DNA of 64,000 nt from Mycobacterium sp. 852002-50816_SCH5313054-b (lineage in GTDB: Bacteria; Actinomycetota; Actinomycetes; Mycobacteriales; Mycobacteriaceae). Shown in pieces: positions 1 through 8,796 of the stretch (position 1 is its first letter; each line of letters starts with the position of its first letter). A model generated the notes under the pieces. That model saw only the letters and a list, made by a program, of their open reading frames with translations. It searched no databases and was not told the origin of the DNA. Made by a program: the position numbers and the translations under genes. The stretch spans positions 87,106 to 151,105 of the forward strand of contig NZ_LZIC01000027.1 of NCBI RefSeq assembly GCF_001667185.1. Reading direction: 5' to 3'.

Positions 1-372
1 ATCGCGCTGGGCGCAACGTTCATGATCAACCACTTCGATCTGTTCGGGCTCCGGCAGGTGTATTTGGCTTGGCGCCAAAAGCCTTATACCGACCTCCATT
101 TCCGCACTCATCTGTTCTACCGCTTGGTGCGCCACCCGCTGATGCTGGGATTCCTCATCTCGTTCTGGGCGGCACCCACCATGACGGCCGGGCATCTGCT
201 CTTCTCGATCGCCATGACCGGCTACATCCTGCTCGCCGTGCACATCGAAGAGCGCGGCCTCGTCGCGGCGCTGGGCAACGACTATCGCGAGTACCGCCGC
301 GAGGTCCCCATGCTGGTCCCCCTGAAACACCGCCCGCGCCGGCGCTCTGCGGAAGCGGTGGGCCAGCACTAA
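1..372 (+). CDS. Methanethiol S-methyltransferase-like (NnrU/ICMT-type) integral membrane protein, C-terminal part
   Basis: The frame is open from base 1, so the gene starts upstream; only the last 123 codons are present. The C-terminal half has the isoprenylcysteine-methyltransferase-like pattern: a RHPLMLGF segment, a hydrophobic helix, an EERGL motif and a LGNDYREYRREVP tail, where the SAM-binding site of this fold lies. It corresponds to Rv3238c of M. tuberculosis; related MddA enzymes methylate methanethiol to dimethyl sulfide. Its stop overlaps the stop of the convergent next gene in the four bases CTAA. Family assignment is good; the substrate is inferred. Confidence 0.75.
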   Translation: MALGATFMINHFDLFGLRQVYLAWRQKPYTDLHFRTHLFYRLVRHPLMLGFLISFWAAPTMTAGHLLFSIAMTGYILLAVHIEERGLVAALGNDYREYRREVPMLVPLKHRPRRRSAEAVGQH

Positions 373-833
373 CTCTCGAGGAGGTCGGCGATGCGCGCCA
401 GCGTGGCGCGCATGCCGGCTGCGGTCAGCTTCGGCATCGAACCGCTGGTGATCATCCGCTTCTGCTTGTCCCGCGACACGTCCCACGTTTCGCGCACCAG
501 CGTGCCGCCCTCGGCCGGAAGCAGTTCATAGCGCCAGATGCGCCCGCCGACCAGGCCGCCCAGCCCGAAGGTCTGCCACGCGATGCGGCGGTCGGGTTCG
601 TATTCGATGACGGTGTTGGTGGTGCGGTACGGGATGAACAGCGTCTCCTTGCGTCCCTTCATCGCCATCGCGAATGTCGAACCCATCGAGAGGGGAACCG
701 ACTGCTGCGAAGCGTGATTGACGGACTCCGAACCGTCGAAGCTGGCGTGCCTGGCGGCATCGGCCAGCAGCGCGAAGACCCGTTCGGGTGGCGCCTTGAT
801 GACCCGCTCGACGCTGACCGTGCTTCCGTCCAT
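369..833 (-). CDS. SRPBCC (polyketide cyclase/START-like) family protein
   Basis: A 154-residue protein beginning with the typical SRPBCC opening, RVIKAPPERVFALLADAARH, followed by mixed beta strands and a long C-terminal helix (residues about 125-152). The fold forms a hydrophobic ligand cavity; members bind lipids or polyketides or act as aromatase/cyclase subunits. No catalytic residues can be named from sequence, so the role is unknown. It converges on the methyltransferase gene with overlapping stops and is divergent from the antiporter genes. Confidence 0.75.
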   Translation of the reverse strand: MDGSTVSVERVIKAPPERVFALLADAARHASFDGSESVNHASQQSVPLSMGSTFAMAMKGRKETLFIPYRTTNTVIEYEPDRRIAWQTFGLGGLVGGRIWRYELLPAEGGTLVRETWDVSRDKQKRMITSGSMPKLTAAGMRATLARIADLLES

Positions 834-874
834 GCGATGACACTAGCGCCGCCCGGCTGGTAAGGATGGACGGT

Positions 875-1357
875 ATGGATGTCAAGGAGGTGCTGCTGCC
901 GGGCGTCGGTCTCCGCTACGAATTCACCAGCCACAACGGTGAGCGCATCGGGATCGTCGCACGCCGCGGCGGCGACTTCGACGTCGTCCTGTACGGGCCC
1001 GAGGATCCCGACCAGGCCCGACCGGTCTTCCACCTGACCGACGCCGAGGCCGAGGCCGTGGCCCAGATCCTGGGCGCCCCGCGCATCGCCGAGCGGTTCA
1101 CCGAGCTTTCCCGGGAGGTGACCGGTCTGGAGACGGGGCAGGTCCACATCGTGGCCGGCAGCCCCTTCGTGGACCACCCGCTCGGCGACACCCGCGCCCG
1201 CACCCGCACCGGCGCATCGATCGTCGCGATCGTGCGCAACGAGGCAGTGCTCGCCTCGCCCGGACCGGCCGAGATGCTGCACGCGCGAGACGTTCTGATC
1301 GTGATCGGCACCGCAGACGGCATCGCCGGTGTCGAGCAGATCATCGATAAGGGCTGA
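875..1357 (+). CDS. TrkA-C domain regulatory subunit of a K+/H+ antiporter (KhtT-like)
   Basis: 160 residues from ATG at 875, which has an AAGGA ribosome site eight bases upstream; an in-frame ATG at 866 overlaps that site and is less likely. The N-terminal half is a small beta-rich domain. Residues about 85-158 form a TrkA-C (RCK C-lobe) domain ending in a LIVIGTADGIAGVEQ-type strand-helix, which in relatives binds nucleotide ligands and gates the partner. The next gene, a KefB-type antiporter, starts 4 bases downstream, so the two are probably co-translated as a KhtTU-like system. Equivalent to Rv3237c. Confidence 0.85.
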   Translation: MDVKEVLLPGVGLRYEFTSHNGERIGIVARRGGDFDVVLYGPEDPDQARPVFHLTDAEAEAVAQILGAPRIAERFTELSREVTGLETGQVHIVAGSPFVDHPLGDTRARTRTGASIVAIVRNEAVLASPGPAEMLHARDVLIVIGTADGIAGVEQIIDKG

Positions 1358-1361
1358 GCCG

Positions 1362-2501
1362 ATGCAGGTTTCGGGGGCGCTGCTGTTTCAACTCGGAGCC
1401 CTCCTGGCCACGCTGGCCGTATTGGGCTCTTTCGCAAGGCGTTTCGCGTTGTCACCGATACCGGTGTACCTGCTGGCGGGCCTCTCGCTGGGCAAGGGCG
1501 GGCTGCTGCCGGTCGCCGCGGCGGGCGAGTTCATCCAGACGGCGGCGCCCATCGGCATCGTGTTGTTGCTGCTGACCTTGGGGCTGGAATTCTCGGCGAC
1601 CGAATTCGCCGCGAGCCTGCGGCACCACCTGCCGTCGGCCGCTGTCGACCTCGTCCTCAACGCCACCCCCGGCGCGGTGGCCGGCTGGCTGCTGGGGCTG
1701 GACGGCGTGGCCATCCTGGCCCTGGCCGGGGTCACCTACATCTCCTCGTCGGGCGTCATCGCGCGCCTGGTGCAGGACCTGGGCCGGCTGGGTAACCGGG
1801 AAACGCCGGCGGTGCTGTCGGTGCTGGTGCTCGAGGACTTCGCGATGGCGGCCTACCTGCCTCTGTTCGCCGTCCTGGCGTCGGGCGGCGGCTGGGTGCA
1901 CGCCCTCGCCGGCATGGCGGCCGCCGTCGGCGCTCTGCTGGTGGCGTTCGCCGCGTCCTACCGGTGGGGCCACCACTTCGGCCGGCTGGTCGAACACCCC
2001 GATTCCGAGCAGCTGCTGCTGCGGGTCCTGGGGATCACCCTGATGGTGGCGGCGGTGGCGGAGGTCCTGCACGCCTCGGCCGCTGTCGGCGCGTTCCTGG
2101 TGGGCCTGACCCTGACCGGCGCGACGGCGGACCGGGCGCGCCGGGTGCTGGGCCCGCTGCGCGACCTGTTCGCCGCCATCTTCTTCCTGGCGATCGGCCT
2201 GTCGGTCGACCCACACGAGCTGCTTCCGATGCTGCCGGCGGCGCTGGCCCTGGCCGCCGTCACCGCCGCGACGAAGGTGGCCACCGGGATGGTCGCCGCC
2301 CGCCGCGACGGCGTGGGGCGGCGCGGGCAACTGCGCGCGGGCGCCGCGCTCATCGCCAGGGGCGAGTTTTCGTTGATCATCATCGGGTTGGTCGGCACCT
2401 CGATTCCCGGGGTGGCGGCGCTGGCGACGTCGTACGTCTTCGTCATGGCGATCGCGGGCCCGGTGCTGGCCCGGTATGCGGGAGGTTCGCGCCCGGCCTA
2501 G
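1362..2501 (+). CDS. kefB: Monovalent cation/H+ antiporter, CPA2 (KefB-type) membrane subunit
   Basis: A 379-residue membrane protein with about 11-12 hydrophobic segments and the Na+/H+-exchanger fold: GLxLGKGGLLP near the N-terminus, a LGLEFSATEF motif after helix 3, and a C-terminal ARGEFSLIIIG segment. It ends at the membrane domain, with no TrkA-N domain, fitting a separate regulatory subunit encoded just upstream. It should exchange K+ (or Na+) for H+ across the inner membrane. ATG at 1362 is chosen because it follows the preceding stop by 4 bases. Its TAG overlaps the stop of the convergent gene (CTAG). Equivalent to Rv3236c. Confidence 0.88.
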   Translation: MQVSGALLFQLGALLATLAVLGSFARRFALSPIPVYLLAGLSLGKGGLLPVAAAGEFIQTAAPIGIVLLLLTLGLEFSATEFAASLRHHLPSAAVDLVLNATPGAVAGWLLGLDGVAILALAGVTYISSSGVIARLVQDLGRLGNRETPAVLSVLVLEDFAMAAYLPLFAVLASGGGWVHALAGMAAAVGALLVAFAASYRWGHHFGRLVEHPDSEQLLLRVLGITLMVAAVAEVLHASAAVGAFLVGLTLTGATADRARRVLGPLRDLFAAIFFLAIGLSVDPHELLPMLPAALALAAVTAATKVATGMVAARRDGVGRRGQLRAGAALIARGEFSLIIIGLVGTSIPGVAALATSYVFVMAIAGPVLARYAGGSRPA

Positions 2502-3109
2502 CCGATGTGCAGCGCCACCACGAGCCACCGGGCGCCGCCGGCGCCGGTGGGCAGCTGCTCCACCCGGCAGGCGATGGCGTGGGTCCGGTCCCCGCGGCTG
2601 TAGGTCCCGAAAACCTCGGCCGCCGTCTCCGGGCGGCGGCGCCCGGAGGGCTGTAGCCGTGTCCGGCGCAGCATCGCGGCGCCGCCGCGCCCGCGGCCGA
2701 TCGAGAGCACGGAGTCCATCAGCCCGGGCGCCAGCATCGGCCGCAACTGGGCGGCGGGACGGCGGCGATCGATGACTTCGAGCACCCGGCGCAGGGCGGC
2801 GTCGGCGAAGGCGGCCGCCTGGCCCATCGGGACGGTCGCGAGGGGGGCGACGCCCGCCGTCGGGCCGGTGCACGCCCGGCGCGGCGCGGGCGGCCGGCGG
2901 CGCGGCGGCGCGTGGGATGACGGCCGGCACTGGGGAACGTCCCGTCGTGGCGGCTCGTAGTCGACGACGGGGGTTACGGCGAAAACGGTCAACGCGCACT
3001 CTCCAAGGCGAACGGTCGCACGAGCGCCTGCTGGAGAGTGGCAGACAGCTTGGTCAGTGGTCATCATGGCACAGGTCGCGCCGGCGCGTATCCGCGCCGA
3101 TGGGGCCAA
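2498..3109 (-). CDS. Rv3235 family protein
   Basis: A 203-residue protein rich in Ala, Arg and Pro. The first roughly 90 residues look disordered, with PPRR and PPAPRR runs. The C-terminal 110 residues are a compact domain (QAAAFADAALRRVLEVIDRRRP through the final WLVVALHIG) shared with Rv3235-family proteins of actinobacteria. No enzymatic motif is visible. The start is uncertain: two further in-frame ATG codons lie 14 and 15 codons in (3062-3067). It is transcribed divergently from the wax-synthase-like gene. Function unknown. Confidence 0.7.
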   Translation of the reverse strand: MAPSARIRAGATCAMMTTDQAVCHSPAGARATVRLGECALTVFAVTPVVDYEPPRRDVPQCRPSSHAPPRRRPPAPRRACTGPTAGVAPLATVPMGQAAAFADAALRRVLEVIDRRRPAAQLRPMLAPGLMDSVLSIGRGRGGAAMLRRTRLQPSGRRRPETAAEVFGTYSRGDRTHAIACRVEQLPTGAGGARWLVVALHIG

Positions 3110-3214
3110 CGCGTACCCGCGCCGAGCTTCGGCCCGGCCGGACTATTACCGTGGGCGGGTACGACCGTTCACCCAGCGAACCGAGGACGAATTGACAAGA
3201 AGGACAGGGCCGTA

Positions 3215-4633
3215 ATGGTGGCTCGGTTGTCCCCGGCGGACGCCTCCTTCTACCGGCTGGAGAACACGGCCACCCCGATGTACGTCGGATCGCTCTCCAT
3301 CCTGCAGCGCCCGCGCGCCGGGTTGAGCTACGAGACGCTGTTGGCCACCGTGGAAAAGCGGCTGCCCCAGATACCGCGTTACCGGCAGAAGGTCCGGGAG
3401 GTGGGCGTCGCGGGGGCCCGACCGGTGTGGCTCGACGACAACGACTTCGACATCACCTACCACGTGCGGCGCTCGGCGCTGCCGTCGCCGGGCAGCGACG
3501 AGCAGCTGCACGAGCTCGTCGCGCGGCTGGCCGCGCGGCCGTTGGACAAGTCTCGGCCGTTGTGGGAGATGTACCTGGTCGAGGGCCTGGCGAAAAACCG
3601 GGTCGCCCTGTACACCAAGTCCCACCAGGCCCTGATCAACGGCATGAGCGCGGTGGAAATCGGGCACGTCATCGCCGACCGGACGCGGCGGCCGCCGCCG
3701 TTTCCCGAAGACATCTGGATACCGGAACGCGATCCGGGCGACACCCGGTTGGTCCTGGGCGCGATCGGTGACTTGCTCGCGGGGCCGGGCACGGCGCTGC
3801 AGGCCGTCGGGTCCGCGGTGGCCGGCCTGGTGACGAACTATGGCGAGCTGCTCGATGCGGGGCGCCGCGTTGTCGACATTGCCCGCGCGGTGGCGCGGGG
3901 CAACCCACCCAGCAGCCCGCTCAACGCCACCGTTTCGCGGAATCGGCGGTTCACGGTCGCTCGGGGCAGTCTCGAGGACTACCGTGCCGTCCGCGCGCGC
4001 TACGACTGTGACATCAACGACGTGGTGCTCGCCGTCATCGCCGGCGCACTGGGCAACTGGCTGCTGTCCCGCGGTATGGCGGTGTCACCCACGGGGACGA
4101 TCCGCGCGATGGCGCCGCTGTCGGTTTATGCCGACGACCATCTCGACTCGACCGGGCCCGGCCAAACGATCAGCCAGGTCACGCCCTTCCTCGTCGATCT
4201 GCCGGTGGGGGAGGCGAATCCGGTGGTGCGGCTGTCGCAGATCGCCCACGCCACCGAGTCGAACGCGTCCTCCGCCAGCCTGGTCGACGCGCGGACCATC
4301 GTCACCCTCTCGGGTTTCGCGCCTCCCACCCTGCACGCCATGGGGATCCGGGTCGCCACCAACTTTCCGAGCTTTTCCAAGCTCACGTTCAACCTGTTGA
4401 TCACCAATGCGCCGGGCGCCCAGTCGCAGATGTACATCGCCGGCACGAAACTGCTGGAGACCTACGCGGTGCCACCGCTGCTGCACAATCAGGCCTTGGC
4501 GATCAGTGTGACGTCCTATAACGGCATGCTGTATTTCGGAATCAACGCCGACCGCGATGCGATGAGCGATGTCGATCTGCTGCCGGGCCTGTTGAAGCAA
4601 TCCCTCGACGAACTGCTGGAAGCTTCCCGCTAG
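3215..4633 (+). CDS. tgs3: Wax ester synthase/diacylglycerol acyltransferase (WS/DGAT) family protein, intact, degenerate active site
   Basis: 472 residues, the usual length of the bacterial WS/DGAT family, opening with LSPADASFYRLENTATPMYV, the family's N-terminal signature. The family uses HHxxxDG to transfer an acyl group from acyl-CoA to diacylglycerol or a long-chain alcohol. Here residues 137-143 read HQALING: the second (catalytic) His is Gln and Asp is Asn. Activity as a standard acyltransferase is therefore doubtful. M. tuberculosis has this locus as two ORFs, Rv3234c (tgs3) and Rv3233c; here one uninterrupted frame covers both. ATG 3215 follows an AGAAGGA site; the frame is open further upstream but lacks family similarity. 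Confidence 0.88.
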   Translation: MVARLSPADASFYRLENTATPMYVGSLSILQRPRAGLSYETLLATVEKRLPQIPRYRQKVREVGVAGARPVWLDDNDFDITYHVRRSALPSPGSDEQLHELVARLAARPLDKSRPLWEMYLVEGLAKNRVALYTKSHQALINGMSAVEIGHVIADRTRRPPPFPEDIWIPERDPGDTRLVLGAIGDLLAGPGTALQAVGSAVAGLVTNYGELLDAGRRVVDIARAVARGNPPSSPLNATVSRNRRFTVARGSLEDYRAVRARYDCDINDVVLAVIAGALGNWLLSRGMAVSPTGTIRAMAPLSVYADDHLDSTGPGQTISQVTPFLVDLPVGEANPVVRLSQIAHATESNASSASLVDARTIVTLSGFAPPTLHAMGIRVATNFPSFSKLTFNLLITNAPGAQSQMYIAGTKLLETYAVPPLLHNQALAISVTSYNGMLYFGINADRDAMSDVDLLPGLLKQSLDELLEASR

Positions 4634-4677
4634 TTACCCGGGGTGAAAATCGCTGCCCGGATCTATGATTCGTAATC

Positions 4678-5544
4678 ATGAGCACCGCGACAAATGACGG
4701 CCTGTCGGGCAAGGCGAGTTCGAATAAATCGCCTGCGCCCCACGCGCATAAACTTTCCAACGCTGTCTACGAGGCCGAATTATTCAGGCTGCAAACGGAA
4801 TTCGTGAAGTTACAGGAATGGCTACGGGATGCCGGCGCGCGTCTGGTGGTCATCTTCGAAGGCCGCGACGGGGCGGGCAAGGGCGGGACGATAAAGCGGA
4901 TCACCGAGTACCTCAACCCGCGGGTCGCCCGCATCGCGGCGTTGCCCGCGCCGAGCGATCGGGAGAGCGGCCAGTGGTACTACCAGCGCTACATCGCCCA
5001 CCTCCCCGCCAAGGGCGAGATCGTGCTCTTCGATCGATCGTGGTACAACCGCGCCGGCGTGGAACGGGTCATGGGATTCTGTTCGGCTCAGGAGTACGTG
5101 CTGTTCCTGCGGCAGACACCGCTCTTCGAGCAGATGCTGATCGACGACGGGATCCTGTTGCGCAAGTATTGGTTCTCCGTCTCCGAGGCCGAGCAGCTGC
5201 GCCGGTTCAGGGCGCGACTGAACGACCCTGTCCGGCAATGGAAACTCAGCCCGATGGACATGGAATCGCTGTACCGGCGCGAGGACTATTCGCGCGCCAA
5301 GGACGAAATGATGGTGCACACCGACACCCCGGTAAGCCCTTGGTACATCGTGGAATCCGACATCAAGAAGCACGCGCGGCTGAACATGATGGCCCACGTG
5401 CTGTCCACGATCGAGTATCACGACGTGGACCGGCCCAAGGTCAAACTGCCCAAACATCCGGTGGTGAGCGGGACCTACCAGCGCCCGCCGCGTGAGCTGT
5501 CGAAGTACGTCGACGACTACGCGGCCACCTTGATCGGGACGTGA
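4678..5544 (+). CDS. ppk2: Polyphosphate kinase 2
   Basis: 288 residues with the PPK2 P-loop kinase fold: Walker A EGRDGAGKGG at 61-70, a lid/Walker B segment FDRSWYNRAGVERVMGF from 118, and WKLSPMDMESLYRR in the C-terminal half. PPK2 enzymes use inorganic polyphosphate to phosphorylate nucleoside diphosphates, chiefly making GTP from GDP, or run in reverse. One-domain PPK2 of this length is standard. Equivalent to Rv3232c. The stop overlaps the start of the next gene, so the two are translationally coupled. Confidence 0.93.
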   Translation: MSTATNDGLSGKASSNKSPAPHAHKLSNAVYEAELFRLQTEFVKLQEWLRDAGARLVVIFEGRDGAGKGGTIKRITEYLNPRVARIAALPAPSDRESGQWYYQRYIAHLPAKGEIVLFDRSWYNRAGVERVMGFCSAQEYVLFLRQTPLFEQMLIDDGILLRKYWFSVSEAEQLRRFRARLNDPVRQWKLSPMDMESLYRREDYSRAKDEMMVHTDTPVSPWYIVESDIKKHARLNMMAHVLSTIEYHDVDRPKVKLPKHPVVSGTYQRPPRELSKYVDDYAATLIGT

Positions 5545-6083
5545 TGATCCAGGTCTACATCCCGGCCACCCTCGCGATGTTGCGGCAGCTCGTCGCCGAC
5601 GGCTCCCTGTGGCCCGTCAACGGCACCGCGTTCGCGGTCACGCCGACGTTGCGCGAGGCCTACGCGGAGGGTGACGACGACGAGCTTGCCGACGTGGCGC
5701 TGCGCGAGGCGGCGCTGGCGTCGGTGCGGCTGCTGGCGTCCCAAGAGGACCGCGCGCCTGAAGGGTCTGAAGCCGACGCCGGTCTGCCGCCGCGGCGCGC
5801 GGTGCTGGCCGCCGAGGTCGAGGTGGGCGAATCCGGGGCCAAGTACCGGCCCGACCTCGACGATGCCGTCGTCAGGCTGGCCGCCCCCGTCACGATCGAC
5901 CAGGTGGTGGCGGCCTACGTCGACAATGCCGCCGCGGAGCCGGACGTCACCCGGGCGATCGAGGTAATCGACGCCGCCGACCTGGGCGATGAGGACGCCG
6001 AACTGGTCGTCGGCGATGCCCAAGACCACGACCTCGCCTGGTACGCGAACCAGGAGCTGCCATTCCTGCTTGAGCTGCTGTGA
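5544..6083 (+). CDS. Conserved hypothetical protein (Rv3231c-like, DUF6912 type)
   Basis: A 179-residue acidic protein beginning MIQVYIPATLAMLRQLV, with a small alpha/beta N-terminal part, a middle stretch PRRAVLAAEVEV, and a very acidic C-terminus (DAADLGDEDAELVVGDAQDHDLAWYANQE broken by short helices). No catalytic motif is recognised. ATG at 5544 shares one base with the ppk2 stop (TGATG); a GTG at 5541 is an alternative. Tight coupling to ppk2 suggests a shared setting, but the function is unknown. Confidence 0.75.
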   Translation: MIQVYIPATLAMLRQLVADGSLWPVNGTAFAVTPTLREAYAEGDDDELADVALREAALASVRLLASQEDRAPEGSEADAGLPPRRAVLAAEVEVGESGAKYRPDLDDAVVRLAAPVTIDQVVAAYVDNAAAEPDVTRAIEVIDAADLGDEDAELVVGDAQDHDLAWYANQELPFLLELL

Positions 6084-6148
6084 CCCGCCGCACCGGCGGC
6101 GGATGTGACGCAATCGCGGCCGGCACGCCTGGATACGGGACCGTAAGT

Positions 6149-6160
6149 TACGGTACCGTA
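6149..6160. promoter_or_regulatory. Perfect 12-base palindrome upstream of the desaturase reductase gene
   Basis: TACGGTACCGTA lies 35 bases before the reductase start. It shares TACG/CGTA half-sites with the larger inverted repeat before desA3, which suggests that one dimeric repressor, perhaps TetR-type, controls both members of the desaturase pair. The binding protein is not identified. Confidence 0.45.
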
Positions 6161-6195
6161 GCCTTTGTGAGGAGCGTCGTGAGCAGGAGTTTTCT

Positions 6196-7341
6196 ATGAG
6201 CAAGCAATACGCGCCGATCACCGCCAACCTCGCGGACACCAAGCGCCCGGCGGTCGCCGGCGCCGACCGGCATCCTGGCTGGCACGCGCTGCGCAAATTG
6301 GCCGCGCGCATCACCACGCCGCTGCTGCCCGACGACTACCTGCACCTGGCCAACCCGCTGTGGTCCGCGCGGGAGTTGCGGGGCCGCATCGTCGAGGTGC
6401 GCCGGGAGACCGAAGATTCCGCGACCCTGGTGATCAAACCGGGCTGGGGCTTCAGCTTCGACTACCAGCCGGGCCAGTACATCGGGATCGGGCTGCTGGT
6501 GGACGGGCGCTGGCGCTGGCGGTCGTATTCGCTGACGTCGAGCCCGGCCGAAACCTCGGGCTCGCCGCGCACGGTGACGATCACCGTGAAGGCGATGCCC
6601 GAAGGGTTTTTGTCCACCCACCTGGTGGCCGGCGTCGAGCCGGGGACCGTCGTGCGGCTGGCCGCGCCGCAGGGCAACTTCGTGCTGCCCGATCCGGCGC
6701 CGCCGTCGATCCTGTTCCTGACCGCGGGGTCGGGGATCACACCGGTGATGTCAATGCTGCGAACGCTGGTGCGGCGCAACCAGATTGGCGACATCACGCA
6801 CCTGCATTCCGCGCCCACCGAATCCGACGTGATGTTCCGCGCCGAGTTGGCCGCGCTGGCCGCCGATCAGCCGGGCTATCGCCTGCAGGTGCGCGAGACC
6901 CGCAGGCAGGGTCGGCTCGATCTCGCTACGCTGGACCACGAGGTCCCGGACTGGCGCGACCGTCAGACCTGGGCGTGCGGGCCGGAGGGCATGCTCGCCC
7001 AGGCCCAGAAGGTGTGGTCGGCGGCGGGCGTCGGCGATCGGCTGCACCTGGAGCGGTTCGCGGTGTCCAAGGCCGCACCCGCCGGGGCCGGCGGGACGGT
7101 CACGTTCGCCCGCAGCGGGCGCGCGGTGGCGGCGGACGCGGCGACCTCGTTGATGGACGCCGGGGAAGGCGTTGGTGTGCAGATGCCTTTCGGCTGCCGG
7201 ATGGGCATCTGCCAGTCGTGCGTCGTCAGCCTGGTGGACGGCCACGTCCGCGATCTGCGGACCGGCGCCGAGCACGAGCCGGGCACGCGGATCCAGACCT
7301 GCGTGTCGGCCGCGTCGGGCGATTGCACGCTCGACATCTAA
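6196..7341 (+). CDS. Ferredoxin reductase-type oxidoreductase, electron donor to DesA3
   Basis: 381 residues in three blocks: a FAD-binding barrel with RSYSLTSSP (about 110-118), an NADPH-binding domain with [11 protein letters not shown] (about 180) and CGPEGM (about 262), and a C-terminal plant-type [2Fe-2S] domain with CRMGICQSC near 334 and a final Cys near 370. It should pass electrons from NADPH through FAD and the iron-sulfur centre to a membrane di-iron desaturase. Rv3230c is known to form such a pair with DesA3, whose gene follows here. GGAG-type ribosome sites precede ATG 6196. Confidence 0.92.
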   Translation: MSKQYAPITANLADTKRPAVAGADRHPGWHALRKLAARITTPLLPDDYLHLANPLWSARELRGRIVEVRRETEDSATLVIKPGWGFSFDYQPGQYIGIGLLVDGRWRWRSYSLTSSPAETSGSPRTVTITVKAMPEGFLSTHLVAGVEPGTVVRLAAPQGNFVLPDPAPPSILFLTAGSGITPVMSMLRTLVRRNQIGDITHLHSAPTESDVMFRAELAALAADQPGYRLQVRETRRQGRLDLATLDHEVPDWRDRQTWACGPEGMLAQAQKVWSAAGVGDRLHLERFAVSKAAPAGAGGTVTFARSGRAVAADAATSLMDAGEGVGVQMPFGCRMGICQSCVVSLVDGHVRDLRTGAEHEPGTRIQTCVSAASGDCTLDI

Positions 7342-7354
7342 AGGCTACTCACAG

Positions 7355-7378
7355 GTAACCTACGCATTCGTAGGTTAC
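7355..7378. promoter_or_regulatory. Perfect inverted repeat (10-base arms, 4-base spacer) upstream of desA3
   Basis: GTAACCTACG and its exact complement CGTAGGTTAC flank CATT in the 83-base gap between the reductase and desA3. A further half-like TAACGTAGGTA follows at 7381. The size and symmetry fit the operator of a dimeric TetR-like repressor responding to acyl-CoA; the regulator is not in the immediate neighbourhood. Confidence 0.6.
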
Positions 7379-7424
7379 GATAACGTAGGTAAGTAACCGG
7401 AAACGACCGCAGGGAGGAAAGACG

Positions 7425-8714
7425 ATGGCGATCACCGACGTCGACGTATTCGCCCATCTGACGGACGCCGACATTGAAAGCCTGGGCGTTGAGCTGGACG
7501 CTATCCGCCAGGACATCGAAGACTCTCGCGGGGCGAAAGACGCCCGCTACATCCGCCGCACCATCGCGGCGCAGCGCGCGCTGGAGGTGGCCGCCCGGCT
7601 GCTGCTGGCCGCCGGTTCGCGCCGCTCGGCCTGGTGGGCGGGAACCGTCACGTTGGGCGTGGCCAAGATCATCGAGAACATGGAGATCGGCCACAACGTC
7701 ATGCACGGCCAGTGGGACTGGATGAACGACCCCGAGATTCACTCCTCGACGTGGGAGTGGGACATGAGCGGGTCGTCCAAGCACTGGCGGTACACGCACA
7801 ACTTCGTGCACCACAAGTACACCAACATTCTCGGGATGGACGACGACGTCGGCTACGGCCTGCTGCGCGTCACCCGCGACCAGCGCTGGAAGCGCTTCAA
7901 CAGCCTCAACCTGTTCTACAACACCATGCTCGCGCTGCTCTTCGAGTGGGGCGTGGGCCTGCAGCACGTGGAACTCGGCAAGATCGTCAAGAAGCGGATG
8001 GACAACGACGAGGCCCGGCAGCGGACGGAGGAGTTCCTGGCCAAGGCCGGCCGCCAGGTCGTCAAGGACTACGTCGCGTTCCCGGCGCTGACCGCGCTGT
8101 CGCCCGGCGCGACCTACAAGTCCACGCTGAAAGCCAATGCGGTCGCCAACGTGATCCGCAACGTGTGGGCCAACGCCGTCATCTTCTGCGGCCATTTCCC
8201 CGATGGCGCAGAGAAATTCACCAAGACCGACATGATCGGCGAGACCAAGGGCCAGTGGTACCTGCGCCAGATGCTGGGCAGCGCCAACTTCGAGGGCGGG
8301 CCGGTGCTGCGATTCATGAGCGGCAACCTGTGCCACCAGATCGAGCACCACCTGTACCCCGACCTGCCGAGCAACCGGTTGCACGAGATCTCGGTGCGGG
8401 TGCGCGCGCTCTGCGACAAGTACGACCTGCCCTACACCACGGGCTCGTTTCTGGTGCAGTACGGCAAGACGTGGCGCACGATCGCCAAGCTGTCGCTGCC
8501 GAACAAGTACCTGCGCGACGACGCCGACAACGCGCCGGAGACCCGCAGCGAGCGGATGTTCGCCGAGCTGGAGCCCGGCTTCGCGGGCACCGATCCGGCG
8601 ACGGGCCGCCGGCGCGGGCTGAAGACCGCCATCGCCACCGTGCGGGGCTGGCGCCGCGCCAAGCGCGCCAAAAAGCAAGGGGTACAGGGGCGTTCCGACG
8701 GCCTGGCCGCCTGA
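7425..8714 (+). CDS. desA3: Stearoyl-CoA 9-desaturase DesA3, membrane di-iron enzyme
   Basis: 429 residues, close to the 427 of M. tuberculosis DesA3 (Rv3229c). The iron-binding histidine boxes of the membrane desaturase/hydroxylase superfamily are present: H90-NVM-H94, H125-NFV-H129-H130, and H304-QIE-H308-H309, with hydrophobic segments between. It introduces a cis-9 double bond into stearoyl-CoA to give oleoyl-CoA for membrane lipids and triacylglycerol. Electrons come from the reductase encoded just upstream. The site AGGGAGGAAAG precedes ATG 7425. The C-terminus is basic. Confidence 0.95.
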   Translation: MAITDVDVFAHLTDADIESLGVELDAIRQDIEDSRGAKDARYIRRTIAAQRALEVAARLLLAAGSRRSAWWAGTVTLGVAKIIENMEIGHNVMHGQWDWMNDPEIHSSTWEWDMSGSSKHWRYTHNFVHHKYTNILGMDDDVGYGLLRVTRDQRWKRFNSLNLFYNTMLALLFEWGVGLQHVELGKIVKKRMDNDEARQRTEEFLAKAGRQVVKDYVAFPALTALSPGATYKSTLKANAVANVIRNVWANAVIFCGHFPDGAEKFTKTDMIGETKGQWYLRQMLGSANFEGGPVLRFMSGNLCHQIEHHLYPDLPSNRLHEISVRVRALCDKYDLPYTTGSFLVQYGKTWRTIAKLSLPNKYLRDDADNAPETRSERMFAELEPGFAGTDPATGRRRGLKTAIATVRGWRRAKRAKKQGVQGRSDGLAA

Positions 8715-8721
8715 GGTTCCG

Positions 8722-8783
8722 CGCCGAGCGTGCACTCAGGGCGAAATTGCGGGGGATTTTTCGCCGTGAGTGCACGTTCGGCG
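8722..8783. repeat. Long imperfect inverted repeat (about 25-base arms) after desA3
   Basis: CGCCGAGCGTGCACTCA... pairs with ...TGAGTGCACGTTCGGCG across a 12-base loop, with two mismatches. It can form a long hairpin directly downstream of desA3 and may terminate its transcript, though there is no U-tract. Three other hairpins of similar size lie at 23362, 33199 and 55284. Confidence 0.7.
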
Positions 8784-8796
8784 TTAAGGTGCGGCC

